64,000 nt of DNA, from NCBI RefSeq assembly GCF_003917135.1, contig NZ_RPDI01000005.1, forward strand, positions 62,001 to 126,000, in the 5' to 3' direction. The notes beneath the pieces were generated by a model. The model searched no databases. It was not told where the DNA came from and was given only the letters and a program-made list of their open reading frames with translations. This document shows positions 53,849 to 62,710 of the stretch, one piece after another. The position numbers were made by a program, and so were the translations under genes. This stretch comes from Leucobacter chromiireducens (GTDB lineage Bacteria; Actinomycetota; Actinomycetes; Actinomycetales; Microbacteriaceae). Numbering within the stretch: the stretch's first letter is position 1; each line of letters starts with the position of its first letter.

Positions 53849-54631
53849 ATGGCAAAGCGGACGAGCATGGGGCGCAGCATCGAGGTGCTGCTGAGCCTCG
53901 CCGAGCACAGCGGCGACACGTCCTCGCCGTGGCGCGTCGGGCAGCTCGCGACGGCCATGGAGCGCGAGCGCTCGCAGCTCTCGCGCACGCTCTCCCAGGC
54001 ACTCACGAGCGGCCTCGTCGAGCACACGCGCGGCGGCTACCGCACCTCGGTGCTGACGTATGGCATCGCGCAGGCGCTCACGAGCCAGCGGCTCCGCACC
54101 GACGGTCTCACCGTGCTCGAACGACTGTCCGAGCGCACCGGGGAGTCCTGCTTCCTCGGCGAGCTCTTCGGCGACAGCACGGTCACGTTCGCCGAGTCGC
54201 TCGCCGGCGACACCGAACTCTTCGCCTCCTGGGTCGGCCGCGCCTACCCCGCGGTGAGCAGCGACGCCGGCCAGGCGACGCTCTGGGACGCGAGCGACGA
54301 CGAGGTGCGCGCGGTGCTCGCCGGGACCGATTTCCGCTCGGGCGGCCCCAACGCAGCGGCCTCCCCCGAGGACTTCCTCGCTCGCCTCGCCACCGCCCGC
54401 GAGCGCGGCTACTCGATCGTTGACGAGGAGGCGGAGGACGGCCTCTTCTCGGTCGCGGCACCCGTGTTCGACTTCCGCGGCGAGGCCGTCGCGGCGCTGC
54501 AGATCGTTGGGGAGCGCACCGCGCTCGCGCCGCGGGTCGCGGAGCTCGGCGCCGCGTGCGCCGAGGCGGCGCGCGAGCTCACCGCGCTCATCGGCGGTCG
54601 GTTAGCCGCCGGCGGCGACGCCGGCGAGTAG
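53849..54631 (+). CDS. IclR-family transcriptional regulator (right-facing)
   Basis: The 260-residue protein has an N-terminal winged helix (MGRSIEVLLSLAEHSG...LSRTLSQALTSGLVEHTRGGYRTS) and an IclR effector domain (LTVLERLSERTGESCFLGELFGDSTVTFAESLAGDTELF). It is divergent from the PLP enzyme. Its 3' end overlaps the 3' end of the next IclR gene by 30 nt (convergent). It probably regulates the amino-acid cluster on one side. Confidence 0.88.
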   Translation: MAKRTSMGRSIEVLLSLAEHSGDTSSPWRVGQLATAMERERSQLSRTLSQALTSGLVEHTRGGYRTSVLTYGIAQALTSQRLRTDGLTVLERLSERTGESCFLGELFGDSTVTFAESLAGDTELFASWVGRAYPAVSSDAGQATLWDASDDEVRAVLAGTDFRSGGPNAAASPEDFLARLATARERGYSIVDEEAEDGLFSVAAPVFDFRGEAVAALQIVGERTALAPRVAELGAACAEAARELTALIGGRLAAGGDAGE

Positions 54632-55375
54632 CTGCGCGAGCTCGGGCACGGCGCGGCGGAGCCTGGCACGCGCACGATCGTCCGCGGTGTGGCAGGCCGC
54701 GGTCACCGCAGCGATCACCTCACCGTCGACCACGATGGGCGAGGATATCTCCACAACGCCGTACTCAAATTCCTCGACCGCCTCGACCACGCCGGCCAGG
54801 CGGTCGGCGTCCAGCCGGTCGGCGACCTCCTCGGCGCTGCGCGCGGCCCGCGGCCCGCCGACGCCGACAAAGAGGCTCCCAGCGAGCAGCTCCAGCACCT
54901 CGGCCCGATCCCGCTGCCACAGCAGCGCGCGCCCGCCGCCCGTGCTCCAGATCGGGGTCACCATGCCGGGGCGCACCGCGCTGTCCGGGGCGCCTGGCCC
55001 CGACTCGAACCGCAGCAGCACGGCGCGCGGCCCGTCCGCGGCCAGCACGCGCACGCTCGCGCGTTCCGCCGAGGCGAGTCGGCGCAGCTCCACCCGAGCG
55101 GCGCGCAGCCACGCGTCGTGGCGGGCAGCGCCCAGCGAGAAGTACGCCGGCCCGACGCGGAGCTTGCCGTCCGCGGCTTTCTCGAGCAGCCGCATGTCGA
55201 GCAGCTCCTGCGTCAGCCGTGACACGCGGCTCCGCTCGATACCGGTCGCGTCGGCGAGCTGCGACGCGCTCAGCCCGGAGCGGCCGCTCCGTTCGCGCCG
55301 CACGACCGCGTCGATCAACGCGATCCCCTGCGCGAATGACGACAATTCCATACCCGCACGCTCGCTGTCAGCCAC
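54602..55375 (-). CDS. IclR-family transcriptional regulator (left-facing)
   Basis: The 257-residue protein has an N-terminal helix-turn-helix (FAQGIALIDAVVRRERSGRSGLSASQLADATGIERSRVSRLTQELLDMRLLE) and an effector domain with SVRVLAADGPRAVLLRFESGPGAPDSAVRPGMVTPIWSTGGGRALL. It lies 5 nt downstream of the alanine racemase on the same strand, so it is likely in the racemase/permease operon as its regulator. Convergent with the other IclR gene, 30-nt overlap. Confidence 0.88.
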   Translation of the reverse strand: MADSERAGMELSSFAQGIALIDAVVRRERSGRSGLSASQLADATGIERSRVSRLTQELLDMRLLEKAADGKLRVGPAYFSLGAARHDAWLRAARVELRRLASAERASVRVLAADGPRAVLLRFESGPGAPDSAVRPGMVTPIWSTGGGRALLWQRDRAEVLELLAGSLFVGVGGPRAARSAEEVADRLDADRLAGVVEAVEEFEYGVVEISSPIVVDGEVIAAVTAACHTADDRARARLRRAVPELAQLLAGVAAGG

Positions 55376-55380
55376 GCTCC

Positions 55381-56508
55381 CTAGGGTAGCGTGGGCGGCA
55401 GCGCCTCACGCGGCAGCACGCGTCCCCATGAGGTGTACGCCGCGGCGGCGATCATCTGCGCGTGCTCGGCGAACACCTCACTCGTGATCATTTCGGCGCC
55501 CTGCGCCCCGTAGAGCACGACCTCGTCGCCGGGGCTCACCCCGGGCACGCCGGTCACGTCGATCGAGAGCGAGTTCATCGCCAGCTGATCGACGATCGGC
55601 ACGCGCTTGCCGCGCACGAGCGCGATGCCGCGGCCACCGACCGTGCGCGGGATCCCATCGCCGTAGCCGAGCGGCACCGTCGCGATGACCGCGTCGGCGG
55701 CGAGCAGGTACTCGCGCCCGTAGCCGACGGTGTTGCCAGCCGGGTACAGGTTCACGCTCGCGATGGGGGCGACGAGGCGCATGGCGCTCCGCTGCCACGG
55801 CACGTCGGCCGAGGTGTCCCCGTACACGGCAGCGCCGATCCTCACGAGATCGAAGCGCGCCTCCGGGACCGAGAACGCGGCGAAGGAGGTCGCGCAGTGC
55901 ACCTGCACGCCGGCGGCCCGCTCGGGGCCGAGCTCCTCGAGCGCCAGCGCGGACTCGCGCGCGAACACCTCGGCGCTGCGCCGCGTGTCCTCGGCCTCCT
56001 CGAGCGGGAAGTGCGTGCAGATGCCGCGGACGTCGAGGCCCGTCAGCGAGAACAGCGCACGCAGCTCGTCGCGCGCGGTGCTGGAGTCGAGGTCGAGCGA
56101 CTCGCGCGAGAGCCCGGCGGAGTTGAGCGCGACGTGCACGGGGATGCTCACGCCCTCGCGGGCCGCGAGCTCGGAGATCGCGCGCGCGTGGAAGAAGCCG
56201 CCCACCCACTCCTCGACGCCGAGCGGCAGCACCTCGGCCACCTCGCCGGGCGCGGCGGCGCGCACGCGGAGCAGTCGGCCGGTGAAGCCGGCGTCGCGCA
56301 CCTGCTGCGCCTCGGCGTTGCTCGCGATCCCGACGCTTCGGAACCCGGCCTCGATGACGAGCGGCAGCACGAACTCGATGCCGTGCCCGTAGGCGTCGGC
56401 CTTCACGACGATGCAGACCTCCGTGCCGTCGAGCTCACGCGCGATGTGCGCGAGGTTCGACTGGATGGCCTGCAGGTGGATCTGCGCACGCGCACCGTAC
56501 TCGGTCAT
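55381..56508 (-). CDS. alr: Alanine racemase family protein
   Basis: The 375-residue PLP enzyme has the catalytic-Lys site VVKADAYGHG (Lys36), the GAAVYGDTS segment, and the second catalytic Tyr region VGYGREYLLAADAVIATVPLGYGDGIPR, with MNSLSIDVTGVPG near the C-terminus. It interconverts L- and D-amino acids. In this cluster (permease, homoserine-dehydrogenase-like, aldehyde dehydrogenase) it may act on a substrate other than alanine. ATG at 56508 with GAGGAG; upstream frame is antisense-free but unneeded. Confidence 0.88.
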   Translation of the reverse strand: MTEYGARAQIHLQAIQSNLAHIARELDGTEVCIVVKADAYGHGIEFVLPLVIEAGFRSVGIASNAEAQQVRDAGFTGRLLRVRAAAPGEVAEVLPLGVEEWVGGFFHARAISELAAREGVSIPVHVALNSAGLSRESLDLDSSTARDELRALFSLTGLDVRGICTHFPLEEAEDTRRSAEVFARESALALEELGPERAAGVQVHCATSFAAFSVPEARFDLVRIGAAVYGDTSADVPWQRSAMRLVAPIASVNLYPAGNTVGYGREYLLAADAVIATVPLGYGDGIPRTVGGRGIALVRGKRVPIVDQLAMNSLSIDVTGVPGVSPGDEVVLYGAQGAEMITSEVFAEHAQMIAAAAYTSWGRVLPREALPPTLP

Positions 56509-56583
56509 GATTGTGCTCCTCGATTCTCGGACGCTGTGAGCGACGGTGGCCCCGGTGCGCACCGGGGCCACCGCCGCGCTCGG

Positions 56584-58080
56584 CTAGTTCGCCTGGGACG
56601 GCTCCTCCGCGAGCGCCGGATCCTGATCCTGCGCCTGCGCCTTGCCGGCGCCCTTCCGGCCGTGACGCCACCAGAAGTAGACGTAGCAGGCAACGGTGAA
56701 CGGCACCCCGAAGTAGAGCGCGGCGACCTGATTCGGATCGAACGCGACCGCGACCAGCGAGATCGCCAGCAGGACAAACGCGAGGATCGGCACCACCGGG
56801 TAGAGCGGGGTCTTGTACTGGAGCGTGCTCACGTCGCCGCCCTCGCGCACGAACTTCCGGCGGTGGAAGAAGAGCGACGCGGTGATCGACATCCAGACGG
56901 CGACGACGGCGAAGCCGGCGACGGAGACGAGCATCAGGTAGACCGTGCCAGGCGCGACCACGCTGGAGATGAGCGACGCGAGGCCGCCCACCATGCTGAC
57001 GCTCAGGGCGATGAGCGGGATTCCGCGCTTCGTGAGGCGGGTGAAGGCGCGGGGCGCGTGCCCCTCCTCGGCGAGCGAGAACAGCATGCGCGCGCAGGAG
57101 AACAGGCCGGAGTTGCCCGCGGAGAGCAGCGCGGTGATGATCACGAAGTTCATGATGTCGGCCGCGAACGGGATCCCGATGTAGTCGTACACCGTGACGA
57201 AGGGACTGTCGGTCACGCCGGTCTGCTCGTAGGGCACAATCGCCGCGATGATCGTGATCGCGCCGATGAAGAAGATGACGAGGCGGATGACGGTGCTGCG
57301 GAGCGCCTTCGGGATGTTCTTGCCGGGATCCTTCGTCTCGCCTGCGGCGACGCCGATGAGCTCCGAGCCGCTGAACGCGTAGAACACGGCGAGGGACGTC
57401 ACGACGATCCCCCCGATCCCCACGGGGAAGAGACCATCCTCGGTCACGAAGTTGTTGAAGAAGACGGGCGGGTGCGGCTCAGCCGAGAGCGGCGTGAAAC
57501 CGAAGATGGCCATGCCACCGAGGACGATGAGGAGCAGGATCGCCGTCACCTTGATGAGGGAGAACCAGAACTCGGTCTCGCCGAAGACGCGCGCCGAGAT
57601 GGCGTTGAGCACGAAGAGGAGCGCCGCGAAGATGAGGCACCAGACCCAGACGTCAACGCTCGGGAACCAGCGTTGCATCAGGATCCCCGCCGCGGTGAAC
57701 TCCGAGCCGAGCGCGACCACCCAGCACAGCCAGTAGAGCCACGCGGTGGCGAAGCCGGTCGCCGGGTTGATCGAGCGCGCCGCGTAGATGTGGAAGGCCC
57801 CGGAGACCGGGTAGGCAACGGCGAGCTCGCCGAGGCAGGCCATCACGAGATAGACGACCACGGCGCCGATCGCGTAGGCGATGACCGCGCCGAGCGGGCC
57901 GGCTTGGGAGATCGTGTACCCCGAGCTCAGGAAGAGCCCCGAGCCGATCACGCCACCCATGGCGATCATCACCAGGTGCCGCGCGCCCATAGAGCGTTGC
58001 ATCTTGCGCAGCGGGACCTGCGTCACGGTGGTATGTGGAAGCGCGTTGGGAAGCCCTGCTTCCGTGCGGTGTTGAGACAT
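56584..58080 (-). CDS. APC-family amino-acid permease
   Basis: The 498-residue 12-helix permease starts after a cytoplasmic N-terminus (RHLVMIAMGGVIGSGLFLSSGYTISQAGPLG is the helix-1 signature of amino-acid permeases). GSELIGVAAGETKDPGKNIPKALRSTVIR is the family loop after helix 6. The ATG at 58080 was chosen by GAAGGTGAG upstream; the longer frame crosses the promoter region. First gene of the left arm (permease, racemase, IclR). Substrate is an amino acid, probably D- or L-. Confidence 0.92.
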   Translation of the reverse strand: MSQHRTEAGLPNALPHTTVTQVPLRKMQRSMGARHLVMIAMGGVIGSGLFLSSGYTISQAGPLGAVIAYAIGAVVVYLVMACLGELAVAYPVSGAFHIYAARSINPATGFATAWLYWLCWVVALGSEFTAAGILMQRWFPSVDVWVWCLIFAALLFVLNAISARVFGETEFWFSLIKVTAILLLIVLGGMAIFGFTPLSAEPHPPVFFNNFVTEDGLFPVGIGGIVVTSLAVFYAFSGSELIGVAAGETKDPGKNIPKALRSTVIRLVIFFIGAITIIAAIVPYEQTGVTDSPFVTVYDYIGIPFAADIMNFVIITALLSAGNSGLFSCARMLFSLAEEGHAPRAFTRLTKRGIPLIALSVSMVGGLASLISSVVAPGTVYLMLVSVAGFAVVAVWMSITASLFFHRRKFVREGGDVSTLQYKTPLYPVVPILAFVLLAISLVAVAFDPNQVAALYFGVPFTVACYVYFWWRHGRKGAGKAQAQDQDPALAEEPSQAN

Positions 58081-58145
58081 GTGGCTCACCTTCGAGTCAG
58101 GCCGGACAGAAACGCCCACAACGTGCGTCATGGACAAAGTGTATT

Positions 58146-58168
58146 GCACATAGTGCACGTTTGTGCAC
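58146..58168. promoter_or_regulatory. Repeated GTGCAC sites in the divergent promoter of the amino-acid cluster
   Basis: A palindrome GCAC-ATA-GTGC (58146-58156) overlaps GTGCAC at 58153, and a second GTGCAC is at 58163, exactly 10 bp further, one helical turn. The site lies about 70 nt upstream of the permease start and 180 nt from the dehydrogenase start. It may bind one of the IclR regulators. Confidence 0.45.
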
Positions 58169-58348
58169 GGGAATTTACGGTAGCGCCCCGGAACGCCGCG
58201 CGGCACACGCTTTTCGGAGGATGCACACTTCGCACGACGCATGAGCAGAACGCTCGGATCGACGGGCTTTTCGACAGGGGAAAGCTGACACTCCCCCGAG
58301 TCAAGCTGGATCCAGCAATTCAACGAACACGTTCTGGAGCAGCGAAAC

Positions 58349-59386
58349 ATGCGAAACTACACCATTGCACTCATCGGATTCGGCGGCGTCGCCCGATCCC
58401 TCGCTGAGATCATTCGCGACGACAGCGACCGTCTCGCGGCGTCACTCGGCTTCCGGATGACGGTGGTCGCGATCACCGACCTCAACATGGGCACGCTCGT
58501 GCAGCCCGAGGGCGTCGACCTCGCCGCGGTCCTCGCGATGCCGCGCGGCGCAACGTTCGCCGGCCTGCCCGGCGGCAGCGAAGACGCGCGCAACGAGGAG
58601 GTCATCCGCACGAGCAACGCCGACATCGTCGTCGAGGCCACGTTCACCAACCCCGTCACCGGCGAGCCTGCGCTGTCGCACGTGCAGTGGGCGCTCGACG
58701 CAGGAAAGCACGTCACCACCACGAACAAGGGACCGGTCGCCCTCGCCGGCGCCGCCCTGCTCGAGCGGGCCGCCGCGAACGGGGTGCGCTTCGAGTTCGA
58801 AGGCGCGGTGATGAGCGGCACACCCGTGCTGCGCTTCGCCTCACAGATGCTGCAGGGCACGCGGATCGCCGCGATCCAGGGCATCCTGAACGGCACCACC
58901 AACTACGTGCTCGGCCAGATGGCGCAGGGCGCCACCCTCGACGCCGCGGTCGCTGAGGCGCAGCAGCTCGGCTACGCGGAGGCGGACCCCACCGCAGACA
59001 TCGGGGGCTCCGACGTGCGACTCAAGGTGTCGATCCTCGCGAACCAGATCATGGGTGTCGCGCTCACCCCAGAGGAGATCCCCACCCGCGGCATCACCGA
59101 CCTCACCCCCGAGGACATCGCGGCGGCGCGCGAGCGCTCGCAGGTGTGGAAGCTCATCGGCGAGGTGACGCGCGACAGCGCGGGCACCGTGCGCGCCGAG
59201 GTGCGCCCCATCGCGCTCGATCTCGACCACCCGCTCGCCGGCATCTCCGGCGCGACGAACGCGGTCACCTTCGACACGGATCTCCTCGGCCAGGTCACCG
59301 TGAGCGGCCCGGGCGCCGGGCGCATCGAGACCGCGTACGCCCTGCTCTCCGACATCATCGCGATTCACGCGGCGAACGGAGCATAA
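58349..59386 (+). CDS. Homoserine dehydrogenase-like oxidoreductase (no ACT domain)
   Basis: The 345-residue protein has an N-terminal NAD(P) Rossmann motif (LIGFGGVARSLAEII), the dinucleotide/substrate segment HVTTTNKGPVAL, and the catalytic part GILNGTTNYVL with DPTADIGGSDVRLKVSILAN. This is the homoserine dehydrogenase pattern, but the C-terminal ACT domain of the biosynthetic enzyme is missing, which is common in catabolic copies. It oxidises homoserine to aspartate semialdehyde (or the reverse). It is 2 nt upstream of an aldehyde dehydrogenase, consistent with a degradation pathway. Confidence 0.88.
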   Translation: MRNYTIALIGFGGVARSLAEIIRDDSDRLAASLGFRMTVVAITDLNMGTLVQPEGVDLAAVLAMPRGATFAGLPGGSEDARNEEVIRTSNADIVVEATFTNPVTGEPALSHVQWALDAGKHVTTTNKGPVALAGAALLERAAANGVRFEFEGAVMSGTPVLRFASQMLQGTRIAAIQGILNGTTNYVLGQMAQGATLDAAVAEAQQLGYAEADPTADIGGSDVRLKVSILANQIMGVALTPEEIPTRGITDLTPEDIAAARERSQVWKLIGEVTRDSAGTVRAEVRPIALDLDHPLAGISGATNAVTFDTDLLGQVTVSGPGAGRIETAYALLSDIIAIHAANGA

Positions 59387-59388
59387 CG

Positions 59389-60795
59389 ATGGCACCCGAG
59401 ACGCTCACCCGCATCCACGCCGAGCAGGAGCTCGTCGTCACGAACCCCGCGACCGGCGAGGTCATCGACCGGATCGCGCAGCACTCGATCGCCGACGTGC
59501 CTGGGATCCTCGCCGCCGCGGCTGAGGGCGCACGCGTCACCGCGCGGCTCTCCCGCTTCCAGCGGGCACAGATCCTCGAGCGCACCGCCGAAACGCTCCG
59601 CGCACGCGCCGAGGAGCTCGCCGCTCTCATCGTGAGCGAGGCGGGGAAGACCATCCGGCAGGCGCGCAAGGAGGTCGCTCGTGCGGCGAACACGTGCATG
59701 CTCTCCGCCGAGGCCGCGCGCAGCGGCGGCGGCGAGGTGGTGCCATTCGACGCGTTCGAGGGCGGGCAGGACCGGCAGGGCTGGTTCAGCCGCGAGCCGC
59801 TCGGCATCATCCTCGCGATCACACCGTACAACGACGCGCTCAACCTCGTCGCGCACAAGCTGGGCCCGGCGATCGCCGGCGGTAACGCCGTGATCCTGAA
59901 GCCCGCGCAGCAGACCCCGCTCCTCGCGCGCACGCTCGTGTCGATCATGCGCGAGCACGGACTGCCGGAGGACAGCGTCACGCTCGTGCACGGTGGCCGC
60001 GAGTTCGTGCAGGAGCTGGTGCGCGCGCGCCAGGTGCGCATGATCTCCTTCACCGGCGGGTTCCGCACGGCCGAGGCGATCTCCGCGCAAGCCGGGCTGA
60101 AGCGGCTCTCGATGGAGCTCGGCGGCAACGCCCCCGTGCTCGTGTTCGGCGACGCCGACCTCGAACACGCGGTCGACGCGTGCGTGTCCGGCGCGTTCTG
60201 GGCGGCTGGCCAGAACTGCATCGGGGTGCAGCGGCTGCTCGTCCACAGCTCGGTCTACGCCACGTTCCGGGAGCGCTTCGTCGCGGCGACCGACCGCCTC
60301 GTCACCGGCGACCCGCTCGACGAGGCCACCGACATCGGCCCGATGATCACCGAGTCAGCGGCCTCCGCGACGGTCGCGACGGTCGCCTCGGCGGTCGAGG
60401 CCGGCGCGCGCGTCCTCACGGGCGGCACGGCGCACGGCAGCTTCGTCTCCCCCACCGTGCTCGAGAACGTGCCGCTCAACCACGCGCTGTGCGCCGACGA
60501 GGTCTTCGCCCCCGTCGTGATCCTCGAGTCCTTCGACACCTACGAGGAAGCGATCGAGCTCGCCAACCAGCCGGAGTACGCGCTGCACGCCGGCGTCTTC
60601 ACCACCGATCTGAAGACGGCGCTCACCGCAGCGCAGGACATCGAGGCCGGCGGCGTCATCGTCAACGACTCGTCCGACTTCCGCATCGACGCGATGCCCT
60701 TCGGCGGCGCGAAGTACGGCAGCATGGGCCGCGAGGGGGTGCGCTTCGCCTACGAGGAGATGACGCAGCCGAAGGTGGTCTGCATCCGGCCCTAG
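59389..60795 (+). CDS. Aldehyde dehydrogenase, semialdehyde type
   Basis: The 468-residue NAD(P)+-dependent dehydrogenase has catalytic Cys277 (AAGQNCIGVQR) and Glu243 (SMELGGNAPVLV), with the cofactor loop SFTGGFRTAEAIS. It most resembles succinate-semialdehyde/acylphosphate-type dehydrogenases. The ATG at 59389 is 2 nt after the homoserine-dehydrogenase-like stop, so the two enzymes are coupled: dehydrogenase product aspartate semialdehyde could be oxidised to aspartate. Substrate is inferred only. Confidence 0.92.
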   Translation: MAPETLTRIHAEQELVVTNPATGEVIDRIAQHSIADVPGILAAAAEGARVTARLSRFQRAQILERTAETLRARAEELAALIVSEAGKTIRQARKEVARAANTCMLSAEAARSGGGEVVPFDAFEGGQDRQGWFSREPLGIILAITPYNDALNLVAHKLGPAIAGGNAVILKPAQQTPLLARTLVSIMREHGLPEDSVTLVHGGREFVQELVRARQVRMISFTGGFRTAEAISAQAGLKRLSMELGGNAPVLVFGDADLEHAVDACVSGAFWAAGQNCIGVQRLLVHSSVYATFRERFVAATDRLVTGDPLDEATDIGPMITESAASATVATVASAVEAGARVLTGGTAHGSFVSPTVLENVPLNHALCADEVFAPVVILESFDTYEEAIELANQPEYALHAGVFTTDLKTALTAAQDIEAGGVIVNDSSDFRIDAMPFGGAKYGSMGREGVRFAYEEMTQPKVVCIRP

Positions 60796-60801
60796 TGCCC
60801 A

Positions 60802-60851
60802 GTCGTGAGTCCCCGTACACGACAAGCGACTCGCGCACGGGGACTCACGAC
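60802..60851. terminator. Bidirectional terminator-like hairpin
   Basis: A perfect 15-bp inverted repeat (GTCGTGAGTCCCCGT at 60802-60816 and its complement at 60837-60851) encloses a 20-nt loop. It is 6 nt after the ALDH stop and 18 nt from the convergent peptidase stop, so it probably ends both transcripts. There is no clear T-run. Confidence 0.6.
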
Positions 60852-60869
60852 CAGACGCGCCTGGGCGCC

Positions 60870-61949
60870 TCAGCAGGGAACGCGGGCTTCAGCCCTGCGG
60901 TCAGCTGCCTCGCCCGCTGGCACACCGATCCCGGCGCGGGCGAGCCGCGTGCGCACCTCCTCGAGGGGGACCGCGTGTGCGATCCGCCCCTCAAAGCCCA
61001 CACGAGTCTCGGCGCGGAGCACCGAGTTGACGAGTGCCTCTTCCACTGCCTCCATCGTTGCGAGGAATGCCGGAGAAAGATCGTCGTCGCTGGGTGAGGC
61101 CCCCGTTCCCACGGACACGGTGATGGCGTAGTCCCCGGAACCCTGTGCAAAGTCCGAACCGGTGCCCCGGAGCGCGAACACCGCGCGGTTCGCCAGTCTG
61201 CGAAGCTGACGCGCATCGAGCGGCGCGTCGGTCGCCACCACAATCATGCACGAGTTTCCCACAGTCTCAGCAGGTGCTCCGCTCAACACCTCGCCGGCAG
61301 GAATCGGCACGCCGGCAATCTGCAGTGTGCCCGTGTAGTTGCTCTGCACGATCGCACCAATCGTGTATCCCCGTGCTCCAATCCCCACGATGCGTGACGC
61401 GGTGCCGATTCCACCCTTGTAGCCGAGTGCGACGGTGCCCGTTCCGGCACCCACGCCGCCCTCAGCAACCGGCCCGGTGGTCGCTGCGGCCAGCGCGGCT
61501 CGTACCTCGGCTTCCCCGACCGGCCGGCTGCGAATGTCTGAGAGGAAGCCATCGTTCGTCTCTCCCACTACGGGGTTGAGCGTGGTGGTTTCCTCGTGTC
61601 CTGGCTGCTCCAGCATGTACGCCACCAACGCATCCGCGACGCGAAACGCCGAGAGTGTGCTCGTTAAGAGCACCGGGGTCTCGATCGAGCCCAACTCGCA
61701 GAGTTGTGACACCCCAACGAGTTTGCCGTAGCCGTTGCCAACGGACAGTCCTGCCGGGATCGATTTCCGGTCGGGCCCGAGTGCATCGGGCACGATGGCT
61801 GTGACCCCTGTACTCAACCGGTCGGTCTGCACCGTGAAGTGCCCGACCCTGATCCCTGGCACGTCCGTGATCGCGTTCTCGGCCCCCCGCGCAAACTGCC
61901 CCGCGGGGATCCCGAGCTCCGCCGCCCGGGGACGTTGCGTCTCGCTCAT
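60870..61949 (-). CDS. P1-family peptidase (DmpA-like aminopeptidase/D-esterase)
   Basis: The 359-residue N-terminal-nucleophile hydrolase has [15 protein letters not shown] at the start, [26 protein letters not shown]-like [26 protein letters not shown], and the autoproteolytic site [18 protein letters not shown], where cleavage before Ser233 would free the nucleophile. DmpA cleaves L-amino-acid amides/peptides and D-amino-acid esters. It overlaps the ABC ATPase stop by 4 nt, so it is last in the importer operon and would act on the imported compound. Confidence 0.9.
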   Translation of the reverse strand: MSETQRPRAAELGIPAGQFARGAENAITDVPGIRVGHFTVQTDRLSTGVTAIVPDALGPDRKSIPAGLSVGNGYGKLVGVSQLCELGSIETPVLLTSTLSAFRVADALVAYMLEQPGHEETTTLNPVVGETNDGFLSDIRSRPVGEAEVRAALAAATTGPVAEGGVGAGTGTVALGYKGGIGTASRIVGIGARGYTIGAIVQSNYTGTLQIAGVPIPAGEVLSGAPAETVGNSCMIVVATDAPLDARQLRRLANRAVFALRGTGSDFAQGSGDYAITVSVGTGASPSDDDLSPAFLATMEAVEEALVNSVLRAETRVGFEGRIAHAVPLEEVRTRLARAGIGVPAGEAADRRAEARVPC

Positions 61950-62710
61950 CGCACCCGCTCCAGGAACGCGCGCGTGCGCACCGAGTCAGGGTCCGAGAGC
62001 ACCGCCTCCGGTGTTCCCTGTTCGAGCACCGCACCTCGATCGAAGAACGACAGCGTGTCTCCCACTTCCCGCGCGAAGCCGATCTCGTGCGTCACGACGA
62101 TCATGGTCATTCCTCGCCTGGCGAGCGCCCGCATCGTCTCGAGCACCTCGTCGACAAGTTCGGGATCCAGCGCACTCGTCGGCTCGTCAAACAGCATCAG
62201 GTCAGGATCCATCGCGAGCGCGCGAGCAATCGCAACGCGCTGCTGCTGTCCGCCAGAGAGCTGGTGTGGCCGCTTGAAGCTGTGCTCCCCCAAGCCGACG
62301 CGATCGAGCTCAGCACGAGCGCGCTCGTGCGCGTCGGCCCGGGACAGCCGCTTCACGTGGATGAGGCTTGCGGCAACGTTCTCCACCGCGTCCATGTGTC
62401 CATAGAGGTTGAAACGCTGAAACACCATGCCGATGCGCGAGCGGAACTGCGCCCATTCACGGTCGCTCCACGGGTGGTAACGCCCACCCTGCAACCGGAA
62501 GCCCACCTGTTCGCCGTCCACGGTGAGGCTCCCCCCATCGACGGTCTCGAGGCCGTTGATTGTGCGGAGGAAGGTGGACTTGCCTGACCCAGATGGGCCG
62601 ATGATGCAGCTCACCTCGCCGCGGCGCACCGTGAAATCGACTCCGGTGAGCACCCGGTTGTCGCCAAACGATTTCTCAACGCCGACAGCGTTGACGAGCA
62701 GCTCGGTCAT
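61946..62710 (-). CDS. Polar amino-acid ABC transporter ATP-binding protein
   Basis: The 254-residue ATPase of the GlnQ/HisP type has Walker [19 protein letters not shown], the family's [18 protein letters not shown], signature [40 protein letters not shown], and the switch His in [12 protein letters not shown]. It pairs with the permease gene upstream (4-nt overlap) and the binding protein at the right edge. Confidence 0.95.
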   Translation of the reverse strand: MTELLVNAVGVEKSFGDNRVLTGVDFTVRRGEVSCIIGPSGSGKSTFLRTINGLETVDGGSLTVDGEQVGFRLQGGRYHPWSDREWAQFRSRIGMVFQRFNLYGHMDAVENVAASLIHVKRLSRADAHERARAELDRVGLGEHSFKRPHQLSGGQQQRVAIARALAMDPDLMLFDEPTSALDPELVDEVLETMRALARRGMTMIVVTHEIGFAREVGDTLSFFDRGAVLEQGTPEAVLSDPDSVRTRAFLERVR

